From the NCBI GenBank assembly GCA_964023205.1, contig OZ026835.1, positions 40,955,083 through 41,019,082 on the forward strand: a stretch of DNA of 64,000 nucleotides, written 5' to 3'. Of the stretch, positions 27,501 through 35,300 are shown piece by piece. How positions within the stretch are numbered: position 1 is the stretch's first letter; each line of letters begins with the position of its first letter. This stretch comes from Lutraria lutraria. Its lineage: Eukaryota; Mollusca; Bivalvia; Venerida; Mactridae. The translations under genes were made by a program, and so were the position numbers. The notes beneath the pieces are model-generated. The model saw only the letters and a program-made list of their open reading frames with translations, had not been told where the DNA came from and ran no database searches.

Positions 27501-30078
27501 ATTAAATTGTACAAATACACAGGACCTAAACGGCAAGATTCTTCAGGTAAGCCTGCAATTCAGACAATGCATGAATAAACTGTCAGTTGTTGTGTTCTCA
27601 CTTGGTTTAACATTGCACCAACAGTCATGGTCATTTGACAACTTTTCCAGTTATAATAGTGGAGGAAGATCCCAGTAGTTGACCTGGATAGTATCACTGA
27701 CTGACCGTCCATAAACTGGCTGGGCAGCTTTATCACATGTGATATTTGTCTGATCCGTAATCATGGAGTTGGTTCAAGCTCACAGTACAGGGTTCTCAAT
27801 AACAGCAGCTGGCTGCAGGCCAATTTAGCCGCTTAGAAATGTGTTTGGGCCTGTTGGAAATCTCAAAAGTTAATAAAAATATTGCTAGAAAATGCCCGGA
27901 CCCCCTTAGCAGGCCCATTTGTCTAGCTTTTGGGCCTGTTGGCCACAATCTTAGTGAGAACCCTGACAGTATTGAAGGACTCTTCATTACTAGTCAGAGA
28001 TCATTATTTGATAACAGAGACTCCCTCCCGCCATGTGTGTGATTTTAAGTTAAAGACAGCATAATTATTTTGCCACGATACATATATATTATCTATAGGT
28101 CTTTGATTATTACATTATTTGTGAGTCTATTTACATACAACAGCAAATGTTGAGTATAAGCAAGTGATTTTCATTTAAAGTACCGGTAATCACACACATG
28201 GTTCTGGATACTGAAACATTCAGAAAAGGGTGTGTTTAATATTCGGAAGTTACTCTGTATTATTTCATTTTTGTCGAGCCCGCCTGCGCTGAGCTCGACT
28301 TAGTCGCCACAATGGCGGTTGCGTGTCTGTACGTTAGTTAGTTAGTTAGTGAGTGAGAGTGAGTGAGTTAGTGTGTCCGTCCGGATCCTTGTCCGGGCTG
28401 TATCTCCCTTATGCATTGACACTTTTTAAAATAACTTGGCATAATTGTTAAACACCATGAGACAGTGTGCAATGCGCAAAATCCAGGTCTCTAGCTCAAA
28501 GGTCAAGGTCACACTTAGAGGTCAAACATCAAAAATGAGCATTATAGACCTTGTCCGGGCTGTATCTCCCTTATTCATAGAAACTTTTTAAGATAACTTG
28601 GCATTATTGTTAAACACAATGAGACGGTGTGCAGTGCGCAAAATTCAGGTCTCTAGCTCAAAGGTCAAGGTCACACTTAGAGGTCAAACATCAAAAATGA
28701 GCATTATAGACCTTGTCCGGGCTGTATCTCCCTTATGCATAGAAACTTTTTAAGATAACTTGGCATAATTGTTAAACACCATGGGGCGGTGTGCAGTGTG
28801 CAAAATCCAGGTCTCTAGCTCAAAGGTCAAGGTCACACTTAGAGGTCAAACATAAAAAACGAGCATTATAGACCTTGTCCGGGCTGTATCTCCCTTATGC
28901 ATAGAAACTTTTTAAGATAACTTGGCATAATTGTTAAACACCATGACACGGTGTGCAGTGCGCAAGATCCAGGTCTCTAGCTCAAAGGTCACACTTAGAG
29001 GTCAAACGTCAAAAATGAGCATTATAGACCTTGTCCGGGCTGTATCTCCCTTATGCATTGAAACTTTTTAAGATAACTTGGCATAATTGTAAAACACCAT
29101 GAGGCGGTGTGCAGTGCGTAAGAACAAGGTCTCTAGCTCAAAGGTCAAGGTCACACATCATTATACACCTTGTCAGGGCTGTGTCTCCCTTATGCATTGA
29201 ATATTTTAAAAATGACTTGCCATAATACAATGTGTCTTGGGCAACACCCAGATTTTTATAGGTCAAAGGTCATGATTACACATTCGGTATATATTTTCCT
29301 TGTCTGGGCTGTAACTTCTGTTTGCATTCAAGGATTTTTAAATAAATTGGTATAAAAGTTAACTTCAATGAAATGATGTGTCATGAATATCACCCATACT
29401 TGTAGTTCAAAGGTCAAGATCACAAGCTGGCTAAACAGGGGCTCGACATGTTGCCCTTGGGCCTCTAGTATTTTGATTTGCCCTCTATAAGCAGAATTAT
29501 GTTCACAGTACATGCCAGAGCACTATTTGAAACATCCTTGTATCCAATCATTTACAACCTCATGTCTTGTTCATGTAAACAAGTTGTGCGTAATCTTGCT
29601 CTGTTCGTTTTTCATACATTTAAAGTTTTAAACATGTAAAATTATTGTGATTAAAATTAATTCCATTTATATTTATAACTATGTTTGGGATAAATTTTAT
29701 TGTAAATGCCCTATAATGTAATATAATTCATGATTTGTTTAGTATGTTGAAAATTACCATTACAAATGTACTTGTATATTGTTATTACCATGTACTTATT
29801 ATCATGTTTGTGTGTGGGCCAGTGGCCTAATATAATGCAATAAAGAAATTGTAAAGTAGTTGATAAAAATCTTCAAATCTGTTTCAGATGTATGGGTTAA
29901 GAATGAAATAGAAGAAAACTTATGTAGCACAGATGATGACAGTGAGGGTAGTGGACCATTAGCTATACCATACACCCAATCATTTGATCATGGACAAGTT
30001 TACTATTGCAGTATGGGTAAACAAACACAAGTGTATCCGAGTGACATCAATGGAGAAGTGGAAGTCTCTGTGGTCTAG
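339..30078 (+). CDS. TRAPPC10: TRAPPC10, trafficking protein particle complex subunit 10 (5'-partial)
   Basis: Exons, all AG/GT bounded with phases that join without a stop: 339-485, 1021-1153, 1363-1442, 2107-2198, 2935-3075, 3500-3603, 5198-5718, 6363-6495, 10670-10908, 20849-20949, 21422-21545, 21913-22074, 22766-22949, 27418-27546, 29888-30078 (TAG). They give 2481 nt, 826 residues, about the C-terminal two thirds of a family near 1250 residues. Diagnostic stretches recalled from vertebrate TRAPPC10: LDCWVFLSGLEVL (exon 1), LGETCGLMPG (exon 2), GKNLADFYM (exon 4), KYIQVMV (exon 11) and the terminal EVEVSVV. The last exons cover the TRAPPC10/Trs130 C-terminal region. Known role: TRAPPII-specific subunit in Golgi vesicle tethering and Rab GEF activity. 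The 5' exons lie upstream of the window. The 10 kb intron 10909-20848 may hide an exon, because the join there looks shorter than in vertebrates. Exon 2 could start earlier, but only 1021 keeps phase with exon 1. Confidence 0.95.
597..705. repeat. Short minisatellite, TTTGTGAATTTGT units
   Basis: Four or five imperfect tandem units of about 22-30 bp built on CTTTGTGAATTTGTTATTAT, inside the first TRAPPC10 intron of the window. Confidence 0.7.
1470..1715 (-). repeat. SINE-like repeat, family beta, copy 1
   Basis: Shares long stretches with 59505-59708: CACCTAA..CATTCCTGGGAAGAACCAGT, ACATGGTAGGTAGC, and CTCGAACCCAC, which is an inverted B-box-like motif. Both copies run on the minus strand, consistent with a tRNA-derived head at the right end. 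It follows TRAPPC10 exon 3 by about 30 bp. Confidence 0.6.
2700..2872 (-). repeat. SINE family alpha, copy 2 (diverged)
   Basis: Resembles 1-185: GGAGGAAAATAGACATT, GTCATAGAATGTATGACCTG and TTTGAACCTGGATG match the same landmarks in the same order. It ends about 60 bp before TRAPPC10 exon 5. Confidence 0.55.
3891..4898 (+). mobile_element. HINE-like rolling-circle element, family A, copy 1
   Basis: Begins after a T run with AGCTCACCTGATTCATCAGG, a hairpin whose arms are AGCTCACCTGA and TCAGGTGAGCT. The core has five tandem units of about 160 bp, marked by ATGGGCCCTTG at roughly 4080, 4241, 4402, 4562 and 4711. Near the 3' end TCAGGTGAGC is complementary to the 5' start, followed by the hairpin AGGGCC..GGCCCT and CTCTTGTT. 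No coding potential. HINE assignment is by architecture only. Upstream at about 3706-3885 lies a stretch that looks like a fragment of another such element. Confidence 0.7.
6110..6310 (-). repeat. SINE family alpha, copy 3
   Basis: Shares AACCAGTACTGATTTACCC, CATAAGGAGCCAGTAAC and TTTTCATAGAAGGG with 1-185, plus an inverted B-box-like TTTTGAACCCAAAT. It lies just upstream of TRAPPC10 exon 8. Confidence 0.6.
6544..6581. repeat. (AT)n microsatellite
   Basis: About 19 AT dinucleotides. The decamer GAGTCAAGCA stands on both sides (6531-6540 and 6602-6611), near the 3' end of the Penelope-like element. A shorter (AT)n stands at the element's other end near 10258. Confidence 0.9.
6665..6698 (-). 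ncRNA. Hammerhead ribozyme in the Penelope element 3' region
   Basis: The minus strand reads, in order: TGCC (stem I, 5' arm), CTGATGA core, GTC-AGT-GAC (stem II with its loop), GAAA core, CCGG, TC, then GGCA (stem I, 3' arm). All canonical core elements are present and in order. Predicted cleavage is after the C of GGTC, between plus-strand 6668 and 6669. Stem III is only CC/GG with no loop, so a monomer should fold poorly, while the palindromic CCGG could pair two molecules. Penelope-like elements are known to carry such minimal type I hammerheads. Confidence 0.85.
6793..7847 (-). pseudogene. Penelope-like element: YLDD motif to GIY-YIG endonuclease
   Basis: Open on the minus strand from the nested insertion to a stop at 6793, about 350 codons. 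It starts with the catalytic reverse-transcriptase motif YLDDCFIFW (YLDD at 7819-7830). It continues through a thumb-like region, a cysteine cluster (PRCGLC) and the GIY-YIG signature REFYIGQTGDKLRNR with downstream conserved GHI. Role in the family: DNA nicking and target-primed reverse transcription. Because the 5' part is separated and broken, this cannot make a working protein. Confidence 0.88.
7848..9013 (+). mobile_element. HINE-like element, family A, copy 2, nested in the Penelope element
   Basis: Near-identical plan and sequence to 3891-4898: 5' hairpin AGCTCACCTGA/TCAGGTGAGCT and six units of about 160 bp (ATGGGCCCTTG or variant near 8040, 8200, 8360, 8520, 8680, 8827). It ends with the complementary TCAGGTGAGC, the hairpin AGAGCC..GGCCCT and CTCTTGTTT. 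The flanks CCGTTGTTT and AACATAAAC rejoin the Penelope reading frame without gain or loss beyond T ambiguity, so there is no target duplication. Confidence 0.78.
9014..9560 (-). pseudogene. Penelope-like element: reverse-transcriptase palm and fingers
   Basis: On the minus strand it contains MRPIVAG, FDIVSLYSNIPHELG (first catalytic aspartate region) and GTAMGTKVAATYA, all characteristic of Penelope-type reverse transcriptase. The frame runs into the nested HINE at 9013, whose first bases add a spurious tail. It resumes in phase beyond the insertion at 7847. Upstream of about 9560 the frame is lost. A telomerase origin is unlikely because of the GIY-YIG domain downstream. Confidence 0.88.
9866..10255 (-). 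pseudogene. Penelope-like element: N-terminal fragment
   Basis: Open on the minus strand from about 10250 to a stop at 9866. It contains NLSNRKPTEIEKDVLLMGL, matching the conserved N-terminal 'NLS..LT..E..VL..GL' block of Penelope-like proteins. No initiator upstream can be assigned, so it is probably 5' truncated. The stretch 9560-9866 between this and the reverse transcriptase is frame-shifted remnant sequence. Confidence 0.7.
10258..10273. repeat. Short (AT)n tract at the Penelope element 5' edge
   Basis: About eight AT dinucleotides adjoin the last recognisable Penelope sequence, mirroring the longer (AT)n tract near its other end. Confidence 0.7.
10964..11535 (+). mobile_element. HINE-like element, family F
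   Basis: Starts TATGCCCCCC with a GGGGG-containing hairpin partner, followed by a GTCGGTCTGTC stretch. The core has three units of about 155-160 bp, marked by GATAACTCGTCAACGGATTG and GGTCACTAGGTCAAAGGTC. The 3' end carries GGGGGGCATA (complementary to the start), the hairpin CTCCG..CGGAG and CTCTTGTTT. No coding sequence. It lies in the 10 kb TRAPPC10 intron. Confidence 0.7.
12516..16174. mobile_element. Fold-back element with about 620 bp inverted arms
   Basis: Left arm 12522-13143 and right arm 15547-16169 are inverted copies, beginning GTATAAAACATGGCGCCCC outside and ending near GATAATCGGC inside. Each arm holds three loosely tandem units of about 190 bp marked by AACATGGCCCCCC. The decamer CAATCACAGC lies in direct orientation at 12506-12515 and 16175-16184, a candidate target duplication whose length would suit a Mutator-like or fold-back element. 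The interior (13144-15546) is AT-rich and holds a LINE fragment. No transposase was seen. Confidence 0.8.
14630..15136 (-). pseudogene. LINE-type reverse transcriptase, C-terminal fragment
   Basis: A 168-codon minus-strand frame containing FRTRNHRLPIETG, then CNTCQDKIGDEFHYLFEC. The latter is the zinc-binding C..C...H..EC knuckle found after the reverse-transcriptase domain of non-LTR retrotransposons (zf-RVT type). No reverse-transcriptase core or endonuclease is visible upstream, so this is a truncated remnant inside the fold-back element. Confidence 0.7.
17420..18005. repeat. Internal duplication, unit 1
   Basis: Shares ordered landmarks with 18160-18850: AACAAAATAATTGTCA-like, AATAAGCATTC, AGTTCAAACAGACATTAC, AAATATACAG.TTATCGATTT, TATCTAGATATA and CCAATATACTTCCTG. 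The spacing between copies drifts from about 745 to 870 bp, so indels have accumulated since the duplication. Confidence 0.75.
18160..18850. repeat. Internal duplication, unit 2
   Basis: Partner of 17420-18005, with the same landmarks in the same order and orientation. It is diverged, with extra AT-rich insertions. Confidence 0.75.
21282..21331. repeat. Tandem duplication of a 26 bp unit
   Basis: TTAGGTCAGTATGTCTAAGG followed by GTCATG occurs twice head to tail in the short intron between TRAPPC10 exons 10 and 11. Confidence 0.85.
24741..25392 (+). other. Candidate spliced small ORF inside the TA-flanked element
   Basis: A good acceptor (TTGTTTACAG) precedes 24741 and a donor (AAG/GTAAAT) follows 24812. 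A second acceptor (ACTATTTCAG) precedes 25266. Joining 24741-24812 to 25266 gives an open frame from ATG 24745 to TAA 25390-25392, 64 codons, crossing the junction in phase. A possible upstream noncoding exon ends at AAG/GTAAGT near 23963, and AATAAA lies near 25498. The product is unrecognised. Chance is a real alternative, because the frame is short and the sequence AT-rich. Confidence 0.3.
25783..25972. repeat. 22 bp minisatellite, TTGGATTTTGGTTGTATACA
   Basis: Eight to nine imperfect units of about 22 bp at the right end of the TA-flanked element, merging into CGACGTTGTATTGACGTC. Variants alternate TACAGG and TACACG. Confidence 0.88.
26118..27342 (+). mobile_element. HINE-like element, family B, copy 1 (interrupted)
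   Basis: The 5' hairpin is built from AGCTCACCAGAGCAC and GTGCTCAGGGTGAGCT. B-type core units carry GGGCCTAGAGCT and CTAGTGGACCTCTACCAAG. The 3' end has CTGGTGAGC, the hairpin GGGCCATCATGGCCC and TCTTGTT. Units are interrupted at about 26634-27118 by a different element in the opposite orientation. Confidence 0.72.
26634..27118 (-). mobile_element. HINE-like element, family G, nested in family B copy 1
   Basis: On the minus strand it starts TTTTATACCCCCAGATATG, a hairpin with GGGGGCTATATTGG, then GGTCGGTCGGTCCGTGCGTC. This is the same style of opening as family F. Two or more diverged units of about 190 bp follow (GGACAAAATTTGCCTATTGT on the plus strand). Its 3' terminus is unclear and may be truncated. 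Another family-G 5' end lies at 53960-54052. Confidence 0.55.
27788..27965. mobile_element. hAT-like MITE (178 bp), CAGGGTTCTCA termini
   Basis: Terminal inverted repeats CAGGGTTCTCA and TGAGAACCCTG are flanked by the direct hexamer ACAGTA on both sides. The terminus resembles hAT-type ends. A full 8 bp duplication is not visible here, but a relative at 30196-30384 has one. Confidence 0.75.
28272..29469 (+). mobile_element. HINE-like element, family C, copy 1
   Basis: Starts GTCGAGCCCGCC with a hairpin to GAGCTCGAC, then a GTTA/GTGA simple repeat near 28335-28372. The core has about five to six units of 150-165 bp carrying GTCCGGGCTGTATCTCCCTT and CAAAGGTCAAGGTCAC. The 3' end has GGGCTCGAC (complement of the start), the hairpin GCCC/GGGC and CTCTAGT. 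It lies between the last two TRAPPC10 exons. Confidence 0.72.
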
Positions 30079-31090
30079 AAGAACCTCTAAACATTTATGG
30101 AAATGTTAAAAAAGAGAGATCAGAAGGATATGATTTATAAACTTTACTTAAGGACAAAAGTCATGTCCGCTTGGGGTTTCTGTGATTATTTTTGTCAGGG
30201 TTCTCGCTGGATGCCAAAAATTGAGGGTCAAAAATGGCCCTCCGCTGATAATTATTTAAAGGGTCAACAAGATTTGTCCTAATACAATAGTAAATTTGAC
30301 CCTTTGGTATAAATTATCAATAGAAGCTTTATTTTGCAAATTCCAAGATCCAAAATGACATTTTAAGGTCATACGAGAGCCCTGATTTTTGTCTTTGTTT
30401 TCATTGTACCAATAAATAACTCGTAGCATCTTCTTACCAATAGTACCATTTTTATTAATGTACGAATATAAACAAAAATGATATTTCATTTTTTTGTTGA
30501 CCAAACAAGACTTTTGTCCATATTAAGTGTATTTTTAGAATCGACTGAATGACCAGTGTAAATTATGAGAATATCGCCGTCTGGCTGTGGACTCGATCTT
30601 GTGTGAGGAACAAATTGGAAATATTTGCTTGATGTTGCTTTACAGACAGGCCAGCAAAGTGAAATCTGGCACGCAGATATTAATTAAGGCACTTATTATT
30701 ATATCAAGTGTATTCGCTTATATATTACTAACTACTGTGTCAGATGATTGAAAGTTATTTATAAATACTTTGATGTGCAATATGATCATGTTTGTTTTAT
30801 CATAGACTGAAATATTTCAATTATCATACATTCTTTTGTTTGTTGTTCTGAATTTGTGGCTATTCAGCAAGAGCTAAACTGCTGTATTGATTCGTTAGAT
30901 GACATCCCAGGATTTTTTCTTTGATATCAAATCATGTTTAGAGGTCTAGAAAGCCTTGCCAGAATGAGATATAGGGGACTGATTAACTGACATGAATATT
31001 AGAAATCATGATGTTTTCTAGCAATTAATTCAATATCTTTCAATCGAGAAACAATGAACTGATATTGAAATTGCCCACTCTAAATAAAAC
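30079..31090 (+). other. TRAPPC10 3' untranslated region, candidate poly(A) signals
   Basis: AATAAA occurs at 30411-30416 and 31083-31088 after the TAG at 30076-30078. Which is used cannot be told from sequence. Either would put the hAT-like MITE at 30196-30384 inside the mature 3' UTR. No other gene is seen before 32321. Confidence 0.45.
30196..30384. mobile_element. hAT MITE (189 bp) with perfect 8 bp target duplication
   Basis: Ends CAGGGTTCTCG and CGAGAGCCCTG, flanked by ATTTTTGT at 30188-30195 and again at 30385-30392. An 8 bp duplication with CAGGG-type termini is the hAT signature. It has no coding capacity and lies just past the TRAPPC10 stop codon. Confidence 0.9.
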
Positions 31091-31210
31091 ATTATTTAAT
31101 GATTAAATATAGCTGTAGTTTGTCATTGTTTTTTTCCATAATCTTTGTGACAATGCAACAAGATGTACTCATGATATCATGGGCCTCTGAGATATCAAAA
31201 ACTGAACAAA

Positions 31211-32116
31211 ACTAGAAATGTGTCCGTAGGACACGGATGCCCTTGCCATTTCACACTGGACACAGAAATGAGTGTTGTGTGGGAAATATGTGAATACAAC
31301 ATAAAGCAGGTTGCTTGGGAATGCTGCCCATAGTGGGAAGTAAAGATCACCTAAGTGTGGTAAACACACAGCTACATGTACTTTCACTATTTCAATATAA
31401 GGAATGAACGTAAATATATAAGTGTCCACTGTGACCTTGACCTTTGAGTAAACGACACAGTTTTTGCGTATGACATATCATCTTAATATGATGAACATTT
31501 GTGCCAATTTATTTCAAAATCCCATCATACATGACAAAGTTATAAGCCGGACATGAACATACACTTTCACTATATCCATAATAATATGCACAAAATTTTA
31601 ATGTCCACTGTGACCTTGACCTTTGAGCAAGTGACGCAGTTGATGCGCAGGACACGTCGTCTTGATATGATGAACATTTGTGCCAGTTTATTTCAAAATC
31701 CAATCATGCATGACAGTTATAAGCCAGACATATACACACAATGCTTTAAGTGTCGACCGTGACCTTTGAATAAGCGACACAGTTGTTGCTCATGACACGT
31801 CGTCTTGATATGATGAACATTTGTGCCAATTTATTTCAAAATCCAATCATGCATGACAGAGTTATAAGCCGGACACGAACATATACATATAATGCTTTAA
31901 GTGTCCACGGTGACCTTGACCTTTGAGCAAGCGACACAGTTTTTGCGCATGACGCATCGTCTTGTTATGATGAACATTTGTGCCAAACTATTTCAAAATC
32001 CAATTATGCATGACAAAGTAATGAGCCAGACACGAAAATTCCGTCACACACGCACACACTAACGGACAGGGTAAACACTATATGCCATCTGCCATTTCAT
32101 GGCGGAGGCATAAAAA
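31211..32116 (-). mobile_element. HINE-like element, family D
   Basis: Read on the minus strand: start TTTTTATGCCTCCGCCATG with a GCCAT/ATGGC hairpin. About four units of 150-155 bp follow, carrying CTCAAAGGTCAAGGTCAC and CAAATGTTCATCAT. Then come GGGCAT (complement of ATGCC at the start), the hairpin GTGTCC-TAC-GGACAC and TTTCTAGT. It lies between the convergent ends of TRAPPC10 and EEF1AKMT1. Confidence 0.68.
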
Positions 32117-32264
32117 ACTCACCCATACACATGAATTGTACAGCTTAAATACTTGAAATACAGCATATTTGATACATGTAGTTAAATGCAAACTCAAGAC
32201 TCCTGATATTAAAACGAAAGGGTCTGTTATTGTTGTGGAAAACTGTAAAAATACCATAACGTAA

Positions 32265-32270
32265 TTTATT
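32265..32270 (-). terminator. Poly(A) signal for EEF1AKMT1
   Basis: AATAAA on the minus strand, 51 bp past the stop codon at 32321-32323; a short 3' UTR is implied. Confidence 0.6.
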
Positions 32271-32320
32271 TTTTCTATCATTAAAATAAGACACCATAAC
32301 ATGACTAGATTTCTCGTTCA

Positions 32321-35300
32321 TCAAATTTTATTTAAAAGTTCACTATTATAGTTTGTGTAACAACGAAATTCATTTTGTAAGTGGTTTGAGTGTTGAGGTA
32401 GAAATTTACATGGCTTTGCATTGAGAAGTTTCAGAGCCGTCTCTTCCATGATAGCACCTATAAAAAATAATGAAATATATAATTAGATCAGAAATAATGA
32501 CTAAGTGAACTAACATTCTGTGAACCATACATACTGTTTATAAATCTTCTATCATTACAGAAACTACCAATAAAGCATGATAATTCCCCCATAGTTCCTG
32601 ATTGGTTAATGTTGTGAAACGGCCCATTTGACAGCTATGGTCATTTCAGTCACCCAAGAGAGGGGGAGACGATCTATGAGAAAAACATATCCCTTCTCTT
32701 ATTTTGAATACCGGTAGTTTTTCCTGGTCCTGGTTATCTTATTCTTTATTATGCCTCATCAGTTTTCCTGTGATTTTCAAAACATAGTAATGGTCTTGGT
32801 AGTTAGGATAGTGACACTGAAAAAGCGTCCCTGAAATATTGGAAGGCGGAGCAGATATTTGTAGTCTCTGCGCTCAAATTCATATGATAATTCGCTTAAC
32901 TCGGAGATCAATCTCATGATGTTTTTTAACCTCAGACCTTGAATTTATTAAGATTAAAAATCAGTAAACTAGTATCTCACCTGTACATAAAATGATTCTA
33001 TTTTTTGTTAAGAATTTTGAAGTTAATGAAGTTTTGCACAAACATTCCTCAGATAAAAATGGAGGGTCAGCTATAACGACATCAAACTGATGTTTCAACT
33101 CCAGGGGTAGATTAAGAGGTTCTTTATAGTCATAGTATAGAAAATCTTCACCAAACATCTCAAATCTTGTATCATACTCGAGACATTTTACATCACATGA
33201 AGCTGGTTTTATTTGAATGATTTTCTTGTAGGCTGTGGGTGCACTGATACAGGCTATTCTGTAAGTAAAGCACACAATACCACACATTAAAAGCATTGCT
33301 CACTGTTTAACAATTTATACAGATTGGCTAAATTATGAAAAATTAGATCACAATTAAACCTTTAGATAAAAGATAACTTTGCATGTAAGAATGGAAAAGT
33401 ACAAAAAACATGTAATATCAAGAAATGTTCAGATATTTTTAAGCATCTTCTAAAATTCAACTGCAACATAATGTATTTACCTACCTGCCAGTATCACCAG
33501 CAACTGACAGAGCTTCTTCAGCAATTCTGTTAGCAGTTTCCTCAGTGTACCAAAACTGACTTAGTTGCTGAATTGTAACAGAGACATAGATAACAGAGAT
33601 TGGCAACTTATGGAGGAACCAAACGATTGAAATTACGTCGTTTTCGACGTCAAAACGGTCATTTTTACGGTATTTATAGTGCCTCTCTGAAAATACCTAT
33701 CGCTCTATCAATTTATGTAGATATTTAATGAAATAATAATTTAATAGCGGAGAATAAAATTACCTATGCGTAGGTATAAATTTGATGTTCATGATTTAAT
33801 TATAAGTGCAAGTAAAACGATTTTAAATGTAAAGTTTAGTGTTTTTTTCTTCTCACTTCCAAACTTAAATTATTTTTATTAAAAATCTGCCTGAGGGATT
33901 TTTTTTATTTTTGTCTAGAATAAAATTTGATGCGTCATCTGCTGTTCTCGTAAATTTTAAGAAAATCTATCGAGCCGTTTTTATTTTATTAAAGCCTTGA
34001 ATGATAGCATTACCTTATAAAGTGCTCATTCGCTTTCAAGAACGTCGTTTCAAACACACGTCATGTTTTGATATCTATCGCGTACTTACATCTATTTTAC
34101 ATACTGTATACAATGATCTAAAACGATTTGCTGAAATTAATGATACATTGTCTGTCAGTAACCCTAATCACATTGCCATTCTTTTCAGATAAATATAAAC
34201 ACATTACATTATCATTTTAGCGTGCTTAATTTTGTGTACGTTTGCGTACATAAATAATGTGACAAAATTGCAAAACTTGACCGCTCTAGTGAACTAAAAT
34301 GGAAGATAATTTTGATTATTATTTCCATTTCAAGGTTCCATGATTTACATAATATATAATTAGTATGTTATGATTGAGATATGTTGTTTTAATGATATGC
34401 ATTCTATGTAGGTTTATTATTTTTGGGTAAATATCAATTATGACTAATAAAACAGATTTACGACCCCGTTGTGATAGCGCATTTATGATATAGATACCTA
34501 ATATAAGCGAAGATGATTGCTCTAGTATGTGAAAAATACATACATGTAACATGATTACAACAAACGAGTCCGTTGTTTCAGATTTGATTAAAATGCATAA
34601 AATGCATGATGTCATCAGAACGTTCAAGTGTAAGCCCGATTCTCACTGTCGCAGTGCTGGTCCCGGTGTAACGTTTTCAAGCTCCCCCTTTTCAGGTTAC
34701 CCCCGTTAAATAATAATCCCTCCCCGGTAACTTGAAAACGTTTTCAAACGCCTCCCCATCCTATGTTAATTTTAATAGACAAAACATTTATATTTCAGGT
34801 TATAATTCATTCCTATGATTCACAGTCAACAAGGTTTATTCACATATATTCCTGTATTTCTTAACTGAATGTACGCTATAATTACATGAAGCTATGGAAT
34901 CCTATTAGGGTCATGCAATAATATCAAACAACTAAGATGAATAATAAAAAGTGTCGCTACATTCCTAAATAATCCTGAAAACTTCCTTTATTTTGCAAAT
35001 GCAAATCCAAATGGTCTGTGATGGGGATCGAATTCACTTTATGGTTGCTAAATAACTGTAGTACATGCATTTATGTATTTGTAATCTCCCTATTTGTGTG
35101 CAAGCTCTCTCTTATTATGAATTTTCAAATTATTACCCGGGGTAATCTGATAATGTTTTCAAAGCTACCCCGGGGGTAATCTGAAAACGTTTTCAAAGCA
35201 CCCCCGGGTAACCTGAAAACATTTTTAGATTACGGGTTGGGCATTTGAAAATGGAAGGGGTAATCTCAAAACGTTTTAAATGTACCCCTCCCGGTAACTT

